The notes under the pieces are model-generated. The model made no database searches. It saw only the letters and a program-made list of their open reading frames with translations, and was not told the DNA's origin. Shown piece by piece: positions 1 through 7,968 of a stretch of 44,730 nucleotides of DNA (position 1 is its first letter; the number at the start of each line of letters is the position of its first letter). A program made the position numbers and the translations under genes. Source of the stretch: Acidimicrobiia bacterium (GTDB lineage: Bacteria > Actinomycetota > Acidimicrobiia > Spongiisociales > Spongiisociaceae); the NCBI GenBank assembly GCA_009841105.1, contig VXMM01000026.1:1-44730 (forward strand). The letters run 5' to 3'.

Positions 1-85
1 GGTGGGGGAGGGCCCGGCGGGCGGAGTCGGCTTGCCGCGATTTTCGCGTTCTCGGGGCCGCTCGGAAGGCTGGAACGAGCACCGT

Positions 86-91
86 TAGGAT
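86..91 (+). promoter_or_regulatory. Candidate -10 box before the E1 alpha gene
   Basis: TAGGAT lies nine bases before the ATG at 101 and fits the actinobacterial TANNNT -10 pattern. The start of transcription would fall on or just before the ATG, so the transcript could be leaderless. No convincing -35 box is visible. The same GTTAGGAT string recurs at 18811-18818, and a close variant occurs at 20496-20503. Confidence 0.3.
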
Positions 92-100
92 CGGCTCGAC

Positions 101-1084
101 ATGTCGCCCGACACCAACACCGACCTACTCCTCCAACTCTACCGGCGGATGGTGCGCATCCGGGTCTTCGAGGAGAAGGTCCAGGAACTGCACAGGCTGG
201 GCAGGTTGCCCGGCTTCGTCCATGTGTACGTGGGCGAGGAGGCGGTGGCGGTGGGCGCCTGCAGCGTGCTTCGCGACACCGATCACATCACCAGCACCCA
301 TAGGGGTCACGGACACTGCATAGCCAAGGGGGCCGATGTCGCCCCGATGATGGCCGAGCTGTTCGGGCGGGCCGACGGCTACTGCCGGGGCAAGGGCGGC
401 TCGATGCACATAATCGACACCAGTCTGGGGATCCTCGGCGCCAACGGCATCGTGGGCGGCGGCATCCCGATGGCCACCGGCTCGGGCCTCGCCGACTCGG
501 TGCTTGGCAGGGACGGGGTGACGGTCTGCTTCTTCGGGGACGGCGCCGCCAACCAGGGTGTCCTGCTCGAGGCCCTGAACCTGGCCGCGATCTGGAAGCT
601 CCCGGTCGTGTACCTGTGCGAGTCCAACCAGTACATGGAGTTCACCCCCACCACCGATCTCACCGCCGGGAGGATCTACCGCCGCGGCGAGCCCTTCGGG
701 GTCGCCAGCATGGAGGTGGACGGCAACGACGTCCTGGAGGTCCGCCGGGTGGTCGGCGAGGCGGTCGACCGGGCCCGGCGCGGGGACGGGCCCACCCTGA
801 TCGAGGCGATCACCTACCGCTTCTCGGGCCACAGCGAGGGCGAGAGCGCCTTCGTGTCCGCCTACCGCACCGAGGAGGAGGTGGAGAGCTGGAAGGCCCG
901 CGACCCGGTGACCTGCTTCAGGGATCTGCTCCAGGCCGAAGCCGGGGTAACGGCCGCTGAACTCGACTCCATCGACGCCGAAGAGCAGGAGGCGGTCCGC
1001 AAGGCCGTGGACTTTGCCGAGGCCAGCCCCCTCCCGTCGCCTGACGAGGCGCTCGATCACGTATTCGCCCCCGCAGGAGGATGA
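101..1084 (+). CDS. acoA: Thiamine-dependent dehydrogenase E1 subunit alpha (acetoin/pyruvate type)
   Basis: This is the alpha subunit of a heterotetrameric E1 component, which decarboxylates a 2-oxo acid or cleaves acetoin with thiamine diphosphate and passes the acyl group to a lipoyl domain. At 327 residues it has the usual length for AcoA/PdhA. The ThDP/Mg motif is visible as GDGAANQG (about residues 146-153) with the closing Asn at about 176 (ESNQY), and a His-rich STHRGHGH stretch sits at 65-72. The E1 beta gene follows at once (stop at 1082-1084, beta start at 1087), and a lipoyl-domain gene comes next, which supports the complex. Acetoin is only one of several possible substrates. Branched-chain or pyruvate E1 enzymes look alike and no E2 or E3 gene is present to help decide. 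Confidence 0.85.
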   Translation: MSPDTNTDLLLQLYRRMVRIRVFEEKVQELHRLGRLPGFVHVYVGEEAVAVGACSVLRDTDHITSTHRGHGHCIAKGADVAPMMAELFGRADGYCRGKGGSMHIIDTSLGILGANGIVGGGIPMATGSGLADSVLGRDGVTVCFFGDGAANQGVLLEALNLAAIWKLPVVYLCESNQYMEFTPTTDLTAGRIYRRGEPFGVASMEVDGNDVLEVRRVVGEAVDRARRGDGPTLIEAITYRFSGHSEGESAFVSAYRTEEEVESWKARDPVTCFRDLLQAEAGVTAAELDSIDAEEQEAVRKAVDFAEASPLPSPDEALDHVFAPAGG

Positions 1085-1086
1085 CG

Positions 1087-2079
1087 ATGGCGAGGGCGTA
1101 CTTCATGGCGGCCATGAACCACGCGCTGCGCGCCGCCATGGAGGAGGATGAGACGGTGATCGTGATGGGCGAGGACGTGGACCAGGGCGTCTTCGGCGTG
1201 ACACGGGGTCTGATCGATGTCTTCGGCGCCAACCGGATCCGCAAGACGCCCATTTCGGAGGCGACGTTCGTCGGCGGTGCGGTGGGAGCAGCGGCGGCCG
1301 GTCTGAGGCCGTTCGCCCACGTGATGTTCTCCAGCTTCTTCTACGTGGCCATGGATCAAGTGGCCAACCAGGCCGCCCGCCTCCGCTACATGTCCGGGGG
1401 CCAGGTGGAGCTTCCCATCGTGTACTTCGCCGGGACCGGACCGTCCGGTTCGGCCGCCGCCCAGCACTCGGAGAACCCGCACTCGATCCTGATGCACACG
1501 GCCGGCCTCAAGGTGGTCATGCCAAGCACCCCCTACGACGCCAAGGGCCTGATGATCGCCTCCATACGGGATCCCAACCCGGTGGTCTACCTGGCCGATC
1601 TGCGCCTCTCCCGTCGCCGCGAGGCCATCCCGGCGGACCCCTACGAGATACCGCTCGGGATGGCTGACATCAAACGGCAGGGCGAGGACGTGACGGTCGT
1701 GGCGTTGGCTTCGCTGGTCCACACGGCCGTCGACGTGGCGGACAGGCTGGAGGCCGAGGGAATCTCTGTCGAGGTGGTGGATCCGCGCAGCCTTGTCCCG
1801 CTCGACTGGGACACGATCGTCACCTCGGTCCGCAAGACCGGGCGGTTGGTGGTGGCCGACCCGGCGCGCCGCTTGTGCGGTCTGGCGGCGGAGATCATCG
1901 CCGGCGTGTCGGAGCGGGCCTGGGACTCCTTGCGGTCCCAGCCGCAGCGGGTCACCTGGCCGGACATACCCGTTCCGTTCAGCCCCGTGCTCGAGGGGAG
2001 GCTCGACGTGAGCGCCGGCGATGTGGAAGAGGCCATCCGCGCCACCCTGGGTGACCGGGTGGCGGCCGGTTCGGCATGA
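1087..2079 (+). CDS. acoB: Thiamine-dependent dehydrogenase E1 subunit beta (acetoin/pyruvate type)
   Basis: This is the partner of the upstream alpha subunit in the E1 heterotetramer (transketolase pyrimidine-binding and C-terminal domains). It shows the family features EDVDQGVFG near the N-terminus, an SEATFVGGAVGAA stretch, a central MPSTPYDAKGL segment and a C-terminal VEVVDPRSLVPLDWDTI motif. I chose the ATG at 1087 because GGAGG at 1076-1080 is six bases away. The ATG at 1081 overlaps the upstream stop but touches the Shine-Dalgarno sequence. The product has 330 residues, normal for the family. The lipoyl-domain gene begins 17 bases after the stop. Confidence 0.87.
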   Translation: MARAYFMAAMNHALRAAMEEDETVIVMGEDVDQGVFGVTRGLIDVFGANRIRKTPISEATFVGGAVGAAAAGLRPFAHVMFSSFFYVAMDQVANQAARLRYMSGGQVELPIVYFAGTGPSGSAAAQHSENPHSILMHTAGLKVVMPSTPYDAKGLMIASIRDPNPVVYLADLRLSRRREAIPADPYEIPLGMADIKRQGEDVTVVALASLVHTAVDVADRLEAEGISVEVVDPRSLVPLDWDTIVTSVRKTGRLVVADPARRLCGLAAEIIAGVSERAWDSLRSQPQRVTWPDIPVPFSPVLEGRLDVSAGDVEEAIRATLGDRVAAGSA

Positions 2080-2095
2080 GGGGAGGCAGGTCGGT

Positions 2096-2323
2096 GTGCA
2101 GGTGATACTTCCCAAGTGGGGTGTGTCGATGCAGGACGCGGTGCTGATCCGGTGGTTGAAGGCAGTGGGCGCCCCGGTCGTCGAGGGTGAGCCCCTCGCC
2201 GAGTTCGAGACCGACAAGGTCGAGGTCGAGCTGGAGTCCCCGGCCTCGGGCATCCTCACCCGGGTGTACGTTGCGGAGGACGACGTCGTGGACGTAGGCG
2301 CCGTGATCGCCGAGATCCAATGA
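2096..2323 (+). CDS. Free-standing biotinyl/lipoyl carrier-domain protein
   Basis: A single lipoyl domain of 75 residues. The modified lysine is in ETDKVEVE, flanked by the hallmark hydrophobic strands (start LPKWGVSMQDA, end VVDVGAVIAEIQ). It should carry lipoate and accept the acyl group from the E1 enzyme just upstream. The start is taken as GTG 2096, five bases after GGAGGCAGG (2082-2090). The longer reading from 2021 would run deep inside the E1 beta gene. What is odd is that the protein ends where an E2 would continue into its peripheral-subunit-binding and acyltransferase domains. I see no frameshift that would restore them, because the next gene starts 12 bases later with a different protein. 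Confidence 0.8.
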   Translation: MQVILPKWGVSMQDAVLIRWLKAVGAPVVEGEPLAEFETDKVEVELESPASGILTRVYVAEDDVVDVGAVIAEIQ

Positions 2324-2335
2324 CCCTGACCACCT

Positions 2336-3976
2336 GTGGCGCCTGACTATCCCGGCGGCGACCTGGTAGTAGACCTGCTCGCCGCCCGTGGCATCGAGCA
2401 CGTCTTCTCGGTCTCGGGCGGACCGCTGAATCCCATCTACCAAGCCACGCTGCGCGCTCCGGTGCGGATTGTCCACACCCGCCACGAGGCGGCCGCCGCC
2501 TTCATGGCGGAGGGTACCGCCCGGGTCACCCGATCCCCCGGGGTGTGCGCGGTCACCCTCGGTCCGGGTGTCACCAACACGGTCACGCCCGCATTGACCG
2601 CCATCCGGGCGGGCGTGCCGTTCCTGATCCTGGGCGGCCAGGCCCCGGTGAGCGTGCTGGACAAGGAGTCGGTCATGTCGTTCGACCCCTTGCCGGTGAT
2701 GGGGCCGGTGACCAAGTACGCGGCCAGGGTGGTGGACCCCGCCCGAATCGAGGAGTACCTGGACGCCGCCTGGGTGGCCATGACCTCCGGGCGTCCCGGT
2801 CCGGCCTTCCTGGAGATCCCGGTGGATGTACTGGCCGGATCGGCGCCTCCACCGTCGGCGAAGCGCGCCAAGGGCGCCCGGTACGGGCCGGGCCTGGTGG
2901 CCGAGCAGGCCGAGCGGCTCCGGCATCTGATCTCGGGCGCCCGCCGCCCGCTGCTGGTGGCGGGGGACGACATACTGTGGTCGGCTGCCGACGAAGCGCT
3001 GGCCGATGCCGTCGATCACCTCGGGGTGCCGTTCGCCACCCTCCGGCTCGGTCGGGGTCTGGTCGACGAGCGCCATCCGTCCTGCGCCGGAGTGGGCTAC
3101 CTGGGATCCAACCCACCCCTACGGAAGGCTATCGCCGAGGCCGACCTGGTGCTGGTCATAGGTCACGAGTTCGAAGCGGACCTCGGTTACGGGGAGCTCA
3201 TATCCGACGATGCCGTGGTGATCCAGTCCCACCCGGACCCGGTGGTGGTCGGCAAGTTCCTGAGGCCCGACCTCGGGCTGGTCGCCGGCTCCGACGTGGT
3301 GCTCGATGCCCTGGCGAGGTCCGATCCCGCCGGGTTCGACCGCGCCTGGTGCGAGCGGGTCAGCCAGGATTGGCGCGCCTGGCGGGACGGCGCGGCCGCA
3401 ATACCCCCGGTCGAAGGTACAGGTGTACACCCGGCCCGGCTCTCGGCGCTGCTCGAGGATGCGATGCCGCCCGGAACCACCTTCGTGACCTCGCACGGCA
3501 ACATCGACTTCTGGGCCGACCCTGTGCTGAGGATCACCCCTCCCGCCCGTTACCTGCGGGCGGGCCAGTCGGGCGCCCTCGGCGCCGAGATCCCCTTCGG
3601 CGTGGCGGCGAAGCTGGCCTCCCCGGCCAGCACCGTGGTCGTGGTCGTCGGTGACGGAGGGTTCGCCTTCCACGGGCTGGAGCTGGAGACCGCCCTCCGC
3701 TACGGGGCGCCGATCGTGGTGGTGGTGTACGACGACGAGAAGTGGGGCGCCATCGCCCTCCCCCAGGAGCGTGCCTACGGAACCGAGGTCGAACTCGACC
3801 TGCCCCGCCGGGCGTGGTGGAAGATGGTGGAGGTGATGGGCGGCCACGGGGAATACGTAGATGACGAGGCAGACCTCGGTGATGCCCTCACCCGTGCCCT
3901 CGGGTCAGGAGTACCCGCCGTCGTTCAAGTCAAGGTACCGAGCGTTGAAGCCCCCTACGTGGAGTACCACTCCTAG
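2336..3976 (+). CDS. ThDP-dependent enzyme, acetolactate synthase/benzoylformate decarboxylase-like
   Basis: A three-domain ThDP enzyme of 546 residues: N-terminal pyrimidine-binding domain with the catalytic Glu in TRHEAAAAFMAEG, central domain, and C-terminal PP-binding domain with GDGGFAFHG. The metal-closing position is YDDEKWG rather than the more usual NN motif. The family includes acetolactate synthase, oxalyl-CoA decarboxylase and benzoylformate decarboxylase, and the sequence alone does not settle the substrate. No acetolactate synthase small subunit follows, which argues for a catabolic role. The start is GTG 2336, 12 bases after the lipoyl gene, without a clear Shine-Dalgarno sequence, so translation may be coupled to that gene. 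It probably belongs to the same operon as E1 alpha/beta. Confidence 0.75.
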   Translation: MAPDYPGGDLVVDLLAARGIEHVFSVSGGPLNPIYQATLRAPVRIVHTRHEAAAAFMAEGTARVTRSPGVCAVTLGPGVTNTVTPALTAIRAGVPFLILGGQAPVSVLDKESVMSFDPLPVMGPVTKYAARVVDPARIEEYLDAAWVAMTSGRPGPAFLEIPVDVLAGSAPPPSAKRAKGARYGPGLVAEQAERLRHLISGARRPLLVAGDDILWSAADEALADAVDHLGVPFATLRLGRGLVDERHPSCAGVGYLGSNPPLRKAIAEADLVLVIGHEFEADLGYGELISDDAVVIQSHPDPVVVGKFLRPDLGLVAGSDVVLDALARSDPAGFDRAWCERVSQDWRAWRDGAAAIPPVEGTGVHPARLSALLEDAMPPGTTFVTSHGNIDFWADPVLRITPPARYLRAGQSGALGAEIPFGVAAKLASPASTVVVVVGDGGFAFHGLELETALRYGAPIVVVVYDDEKWGAIALPQERAYGTEVELDLPRRAWWKMVEVMGGHGEYVDDEADLGDALTRALGSGVPAVVQVKVPSVEAPYVEYHS

Positions 3977-4048
3977 TTGGTGGCGCGGACGCGCCGACGA
4001 CGGGTGGTGGGCAACGCTGGTTCCCGAGCCTGCCGGCTTCGGGCACTC

Positions 4049-4089
4049 AACTATAAAACATGTATAAAAAACGTATAGAATCTATAGTT
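4049..4089. repeat. AT-rich island with nested inverted repeats
   Basis: In a strongly GC-rich region this stretch is nearly all A/T. AACTATA (4049-4055) is the inverse of TATAGTT (4083-4089), and inside it TATAGA-A-TCTATA (4074-4086) forms a second palindrome. It lies between two convergent genes, so it may act as a bidirectional terminator or be a leftover of inserted DNA. There is no G/C-rich stem as expected for an intrinsic terminator. Confidence 0.5.
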
Positions 4090-4114
4090 CAGATCGGGGT
4101 CGGGTTGCCCGTTC

Positions 4115-4223
4115 CCCCTTTCGAAGCCGTAGCCGCATCGGGCCACGATCTCGTTCAGCGGCACCTCGTAGAGATCGCGGCTGCCGGTCTCGCGAGCCGC
4201 CACCCCCGGGACTTCCGCGAGGC
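4115..4223 (-). pseudogene. Remnant of the C-terminal domain seen in the 40.8-kb dehydrogenase
   Basis: The minus strand can be read as VPG-(5)-ETGSRDLYEVPLNEIVA. This closely matches EIGSRDLYEVPLNEVVA in the C-terminal extension of the D-2-hydroxyacid dehydrogenase at 40819-42366. The similarity also holds at DNA level (for example CTCGTTCAGCGGCAC). There is no start codon and the frame runs into unrelated residues after about position 4120, so it is a broken fragment. It shows that this domain existed in at least one further copy, possibly outside the dehydrogenase context. Confidence 0.6.
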
Positions 4224-4228
4224 TGGGC

Positions 4229-5440
4229 TTAGCCGGGGTCGATTACCTGTAGCACCCGTTCGGCGACGTGTGCTCCGATGGCAAGTGACGAGGTCGCAGC
4301 CGGCGACGGCGCGTTCAGCACATGGACCGACCTGGGGCCGACCTCGATCAGGAAGTCGTCGTGGAGTTGTCCGGAGCGGGTGAGGGCCAGCGCCCGGACC
4401 CCGGACCTTCCCCGGCTGAAGTCTTCCGGATCGAGTTCCGGTACGAGTTCTCGCGCCGAGCGCACGAACAGGCGGCGGCTTGCCGACCGGATGATCTCGG
4501 CGATGCCGGACCGCCAATGCCTGCCTGCCAGCCTGAGGAAGCCGGGGTAGGCAAGCGATTGCAGTAGCTCGGCGGGCCGCACCGTTCCCCACCCGTATCC
4601 CTCGCGGGCCAGGGCCGGCACCGCGTTGGGGCCGGCATGCATCGAGCCGTCCGCTGACCGGGTGAGGTGAAGGCCGAGGAAGGGCAGCTTCGGGTCGGGA
4701 ACGGGATAGATCGACGACCGGACCAGGTCGGCGCTGGGACCTGTGATGTCGTAGTACTCGCCCCGGAAGGCGACGATCCGGACGGCCGGGTTGAAGCCCG
4801 CGGCCCTGGCCAGACGGTCGCTGTGGAGCCCCCCGCAGTTGACGACTACACGTGCCGTGACGGACCGGTCCGATCCCTCGACCGTGACGTGCGATCGCGC
4901 GATGTCCATATTCTCGACGCGGAACGAGGTCGAGATCGTCGCGCCCCGTTCCAGGAGAACCCCGACCAATGCGCGGCACACGTCGGCGAAGTCCACCGCG
5001 CCGGTCTCCGGGACGTGCAGAGCCTCGACACACACGGCGTGCGGCTCGATCTCCCGGAGCCGGCCCGGGCCGATGCGCCGCACCCCCCGGAGACCGTTGG
5101 CACGGCCAAGCCGTTCGAGTTCGGCCAGCGCCGGCAGTTGCGCTTCGCTGGTGGCGACGACGACCTTCCCGTCGCGGGTGTAGGCGACGCCTCGGTCGTC
5201 ACAGAACCTGACCAGCCGGGCGACTCCCTCCCGGCACAGGGTCGCCCTAAGCGAGCCGGGACGGTAGTAGAGGCCGGAGTGGATTACCCCGCTGTTGCGC
5301 CCCGACTGGTGAGCGGCAACCCGCGGCTCCTTCTCCAGCACGGTGACTTTGGGGCCCGGGACCCGTTCGGTCAGTGCCATCGCCGTCGCCAAGCCGACGA
5401 TGCCGCCCCCGATGATCGCCACTTCGTATCCGGGCACCAT
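4229..5440 (-). CDS. lhgO: L-2-hydroxyglutarate oxidase-like FAD enzyme
   Basis: An FAD-dependent oxidoreductase of the DAO superfamily, 403 residues. It has an N-terminal dinucleotide-binding motif GGGIVGLATA (about residues 11-20) and the LhgO-typical segment AAHQSGRNSGVIHSGLYY. LhgO oxidises L-2-hydroxyglutarate to 2-oxoglutarate with electrons going to the membrane quinone pool. Glycerol-3-phosphate dehydrogenase-like and other 2-hydroxyacid oxidases share the fold, so substrate assignment is by family resemblance. It is the last of three co-directional genes (amidohydrolase, alcohol dehydrogenase, LhgO) with short gaps, probably one operon read leftward. I see nothing broken. Confidence 0.75.
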   Translation of the reverse strand: MVPGYEVAIIGGGIVGLATAMALTERVPGPKVTVLEKEPRVAAHQSGRNSGVIHSGLYYRPGSLRATLCREGVARLVRFCDDRGVAYTRDGKVVVATSEAQLPALAELERLGRANGLRGVRRIGPGRLREIEPHAVCVEALHVPETGAVDFADVCRALVGVLLERGATISTSFRVENMDIARSHVTVEGSDRSVTARVVVNCGGLHSDRLARAAGFNPAVRIVAFRGEYYDITGPSADLVRSSIYPVPDPKLPFLGLHLTRSADGSMHAGPNAVPALAREGYGWGTVRPAELLQSLAYPGFLRLAGRHWRSGIAEIIRSASRRLFVRSARELVPELDPEDFSRGRSGVRALALTRSGQLHDDFLIEVGPRSVHVLNAPSPAATSSLAIGAHVAERVLQVIDPG

Positions 5441-5455
5441 GACCAGATGATCGCG

Positions 5456-6388
5456 CTAGGGCTTCAGTACCAACCGGCCGGTGACCTTGCCCTCCTGCAG
5501 GCGGTCCAAGGCCGTGCCGGCATCCTCCAGCGGGAGCTCCTCGACGTGGCACTCGACGTTCCCTCGCTGCGCATGGTCCAGCACGGTGGTCACATCTGAG
5601 CGGGAGCCCATGATGGAGGTTGTCACCCACGCCTCATAGGGGATCGACTCCATGCCCACATCAATCGTCCCTCCGCCGCCTCCCACGATCACCATCCTTC
5701 CCTGCCGCTGGACCAGCGACCTGGCCAGCTGCAAAGACTCCGCGGTACCGACGAAGTCCAGCACGACCGGTGCGGGTTCCATCTCGGCCATGGGTAGGTA
5801 AGCCTCGTCGGCGCCGAGTTGGAGGGCTCGGCGGAGCTTCGCCGGAGCCGTGTCCACCGCCGTGACCGAGCAGTCCGCCACCAGTTTCAGCCATTGGATG
5901 GCGAACTGGCCGAGACCGCCGACCCCGATCACTACCGCCCGGGAGGCCGGCATGGCTCTGCGGACCGCCCGGTACGCGGTAGCGCCCGCGTCCGCGAGCG
6001 GCGCGGCGTCGGCCGGGTCGAGGTCGCCGATCGGGTACAAGTAGCTCTCATCGGGGACCACCAGAGCCTCCGCGTAACCGCCGTCCGCATGCACCCCCAC
6101 GATGACTGCGTCCGGGCACATCGCCTCATCCCCCGACCGGCAGTGCCCGCATCGTCTACACCCCCAGCTGGCGTACACGAGGCACGGTTCCCCGCTCGGG
6201 CCGGCCACCACCACTTCGTGGCCCAGAACGTGCGGAGTACGGGTGGCCTCGCTGTCGATCAGGTCGAGGTCGGTGTGGCAGACCCCGCACGCGATGACAT
6301 CCACCACGAAACCGGACGTGGGGCTCGGTCGCGGCCGTTCCTCGATCACGAGCGGCGAACCGGGCGAGTGCATTACGGCGGCCCGCAT
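5456..6388 (-). CDS. Zinc-dependent alcohol dehydrogenase (MDR family)
   Basis: A medium-chain dehydrogenase of 310 residues, slightly short for the family. The catalytic-zinc ligands are visible as CGVCHTD (Cys37) and GHE (about 56-58). The structural-zinc cysteines form C77-x2-C80-x2-C83-x7-C91. The NAD(P)-binding motif is GVGGLGQFA. It should interconvert an alcohol and an aldehyde or ketone. It lies between the amidohydrolase (30 bases upstream) and the LhgO gene (15 bases downstream), which suggests a shared leftward operon. The natural substrate cannot be read from the sequence. Confidence 0.82.
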   Translation of the reverse strand: MRAAVMHSPGSPLVIEERPRPSPTSGFVVDVIACGVCHTDLDLIDSEATRTPHVLGHEVVVAGPSGEPCLVYASWGCRRCGHCRSGDEAMCPDAVIVGVHADGGYAEALVVPDESYLYPIGDLDPADAAPLADAGATAYRAVRRAMPASRAVVIGVGGLGQFAIQWLKLVADCSVTAVDTAPAKLRRALQLGADEAYLPMAEMEPAPVVLDFVGTAESLQLARSLVQRQGRMVIVGGGGGTIDVGMESIPYEAWVTTSIMGSRSDVTTVLDHAQRGNVECHVEELPLEDAGTALDRLQEGKVTGRLVLKP

Positions 6389-6417
6389 ACCCGGAGGTTA
6401 GGCGGGCTCCGGTGGGG

Positions 6418-7308
6418 TCAGCCGGTGTCCACGCCGAAGAGGCGGGCCGAGTTGTTCCCCATGTAGTCGGCGATGTCGTCGTCGGTGAGTTCCGGTAGGC
6501 CGGGAGCGATGTTGTGCTCGGCGGCCTGCGCGGGAAAGGACCTGACGAACGGGACGTCCTCCCGGCAGTCGTAGTTGTCCGTGCCCCACAGGCACTTGTC
6601 GAGCACCATGAAGTGCTTGGCGTACTTGAGGAAGCGGATATTGGTCTCCAGAGGCTGGAGGAAGCCCCACCAACCCGTGTTGGCGTACATGTTGGGGTTC
6701 TTCAGCATCATCATCACGACTTCCTCGTAGTAGTTCTCCCCGGCGTGGACCACCACCAGCTTCAGGTCGGGGAAACGAACCGCCACTTCGTCGAGCAGGA
6801 TCGGGTGCTGGTTCTTGAGCAGGAAGTACCCGGACCAGCCCGTGTGGACGAAGATGACCATCCCCAGTTCCTCGGCCTTCTCGTAGATCGGCATGATCGA
6901 GGGGTCGTTGAGAGGCATGTCGAAGCTGGTGGCCGGCGAGATCTTCATTCCCACCAGGCCCATGTCTACGATCTCCTCCATCTCCCGCAACGCAGGGAGG
7001 CCCCCGAACAGGTCGACACTGCCCAGGCCGATGTACCGGTCGGGATACTTGTCAACCGCCGCCGCCACGAACGAGGGAGGCACCTCCGAGTTCAGGTGGG
7101 GCACCTTGCTGGCATGACAGACGGCCATGTCCACGCCCGCCTCGTCCATGCGCTCGATCATCTGCTCGGCGCTCATGCCCTTCAGGAGGCCTGTCTTCGT
7201 GCCAAGCCCGCGAGCAGCCCACCCCGCGGTGTACATGGCGTCGTCCATCACGCCCTTCCCGCCCCAGTGCTCCGGTTTTGAGAGCCATACATGGCTGTCG
7301 ATGATCAT
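6418..7308 (-). CDS. Amidohydrolase_2-family metal-dependent hydrolase or decarboxylase
   Basis: A TIM-barrel amidohydrolase of 296 residues. Motifs in order are DSHVW at the N-terminus, FVHTGWSG, VVVHAGE and LWGTDNY, which supply the usual His and Asp metal ligands. The first motif has Trp where HxH would have the second His, a pattern that points to members with altered metal binding. A good Shine-Dalgarno sequence (GGGGAGG on the minus strand) precedes the ATG. It heads the leftward operon with the alcohol dehydrogenase and LhgO. A broken second copy of the same gene lies at 28365-28587, sharing long stretches such as DKCLWGTDNY. Confidence 0.75.
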   Translation of the reverse strand: MIIDSHVWLSKPEHWGGKGVMDDAMYTAGWAARGLGTKTGLLKGMSAEQMIERMDEAGVDMAVCHASKVPHLNSEVPPSFVAAAVDKYPDRYIGLGSVDLFGGLPALREMEEIVDMGLVGMKISPATSFDMPLNDPSIMPIYEKAEELGMVIFVHTGWSGYFLLKNQHPILLDEVAVRFPDLKLVVVHAGENYYEEVVMMMLKNPNMYANTGWWGFLQPLETNIRFLKYAKHFMVLDKCLWGTDNYDCREDVPFVRSFPAQAAEHNIAPGLPELTDDDIADYMGNNSARLFGVDTG

Positions 7309-7581
7309 GGTCCTCCCCTTTCGTGCGGCCTCTCCTGAACCCTGCCGCGAGGCGTCACGCTGGTGTGATCACCATAACGAGACGGGTCTTCCAGGCCCCT
7401 CTCAGCCACGCGATTTATTGATCGTGGTCGGTCTGTGAGGCGGTCGGCGTGCTCTGGACCACCATCGACGCCTCTGGCTGCGTCCTGCCTCCTCAACGTA
7501 CCCTGCGGGTACGCCTGCGTCCGCAGTCCTTGCCACAGACGCCGCTGGCGGCGCCATATCCCACCGCCGCCCCACAGACCA

Positions 7582-7630
7582 ACCACGGGACCCGCGACAA
7601 CAAACGAACGCGCATAGCGTGAACGCGCCC
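7582..7630. repeat. Dispersed intergenic repeat, copy 1
   Basis: This 49-base stretch recurs almost unchanged at 40774-40819. Shared blocks are ACCACGGG, ACCCGCGA, GAACGC, CATAGCGTGAAC and CGCCC, with a three-base length difference in the middle. Both copies are between genes. The core ACGC-CAT-AGCGT part can form a short hairpin. It may be a REP-like or small mobile element. Confidence 0.6.
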
Positions 7631-7666
7631 GGCCGGTGAGGAAGGCTGTCACCTGGCGCGAATCGT

Positions 7667-7672
7667 TAGGGT
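7667..7672 (+). promoter_or_regulatory. Candidate -10 box for the dddP-sox operon
   Basis: TAGGGT preceded by GT resembles the GTTAGGAT boxes elsewhere in the window. A weak CTGTCA (7646-7651) sits 15 bases upstream as a possible -35. Transcription would start near 7680, at the GTG of the small open frame upstream of dddP. Confidence 0.3.
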
Positions 7673-7680
7673 GTCAGGTG

Positions 7681-7968
7681 GTGACTTCAGTTGGACGTGT
7701 GGGTTGGTCTGAGCGGTTGCCCGGCCGCGGGAAGCGGGCTATCGGGGAGGCATCCAGGGTGACCGTTCTCGATCCCGCCGGTGGGCCATGGGTTGATCTG
7801 ACCCGTCGTTTGGGAGGCCCGCTTGTTGGCGGCCGGATCGGCCCCGGCTGGAAGGGCCTGTCCTCGGAGTTGGCTGCGCTGGCGGGGGAGCAGGGGTCGG
7901 GCAGCCGAAGGGTGGCCGGCGCGAGCCTTCTTTCGGTGGTTAGATCGAACGCCTGCCACCGGAGATGA
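7681..7968 (+). CDS. Possible small protein coupled to dddP
   Basis: A 95-residue open frame from GTG 7681 ends in TGA at 7966-7968, overlapping the dddP start in an ATGA arrangement. It sits directly behind the candidate -10 box, so it could be a leaderless gene. The protein is rich in Gly, Arg and Leu and shows no domain I recognise. Third-codon-position bias is weaker than in neighbouring genes. The overlap would explain why dddP has no usable Shine-Dalgarno sequence. It may equally be a non-coding leader. Confidence 0.28.
   Translation: MTSVGRVGWSERLPGRGKRAIGEASRVTVLDPAGGPWVDLTRRLGGPLVGGRIGPGWKGLSSELAALAGEQGSGSRRVAGASLLSVVRSNACHRR

Larger units (their letters stand above)
7309..7680. other. 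Intergenic region between divergent operons
   Basis: No gene can be supported in these 372 bases. They hold a perfect hairpin (CGTACCC-TGC-GGGTACG, 7497-7513), one copy of a dispersed intergenic repeat (7582-7630) and a candidate -10 box (7667-7672). The region should contain the promoters of the leftward amidohydrolase operon and of the rightward dddP-sox operon. The leftward promoter is not obvious. Confidence 0.6.

Noticed and set aside
7309-7680. tRNA or small structured RNA gene
   Set aside because: Only a seven-base-pair hairpin and a repeat are visible. No cloverleaf or conserved RNA motif was found.
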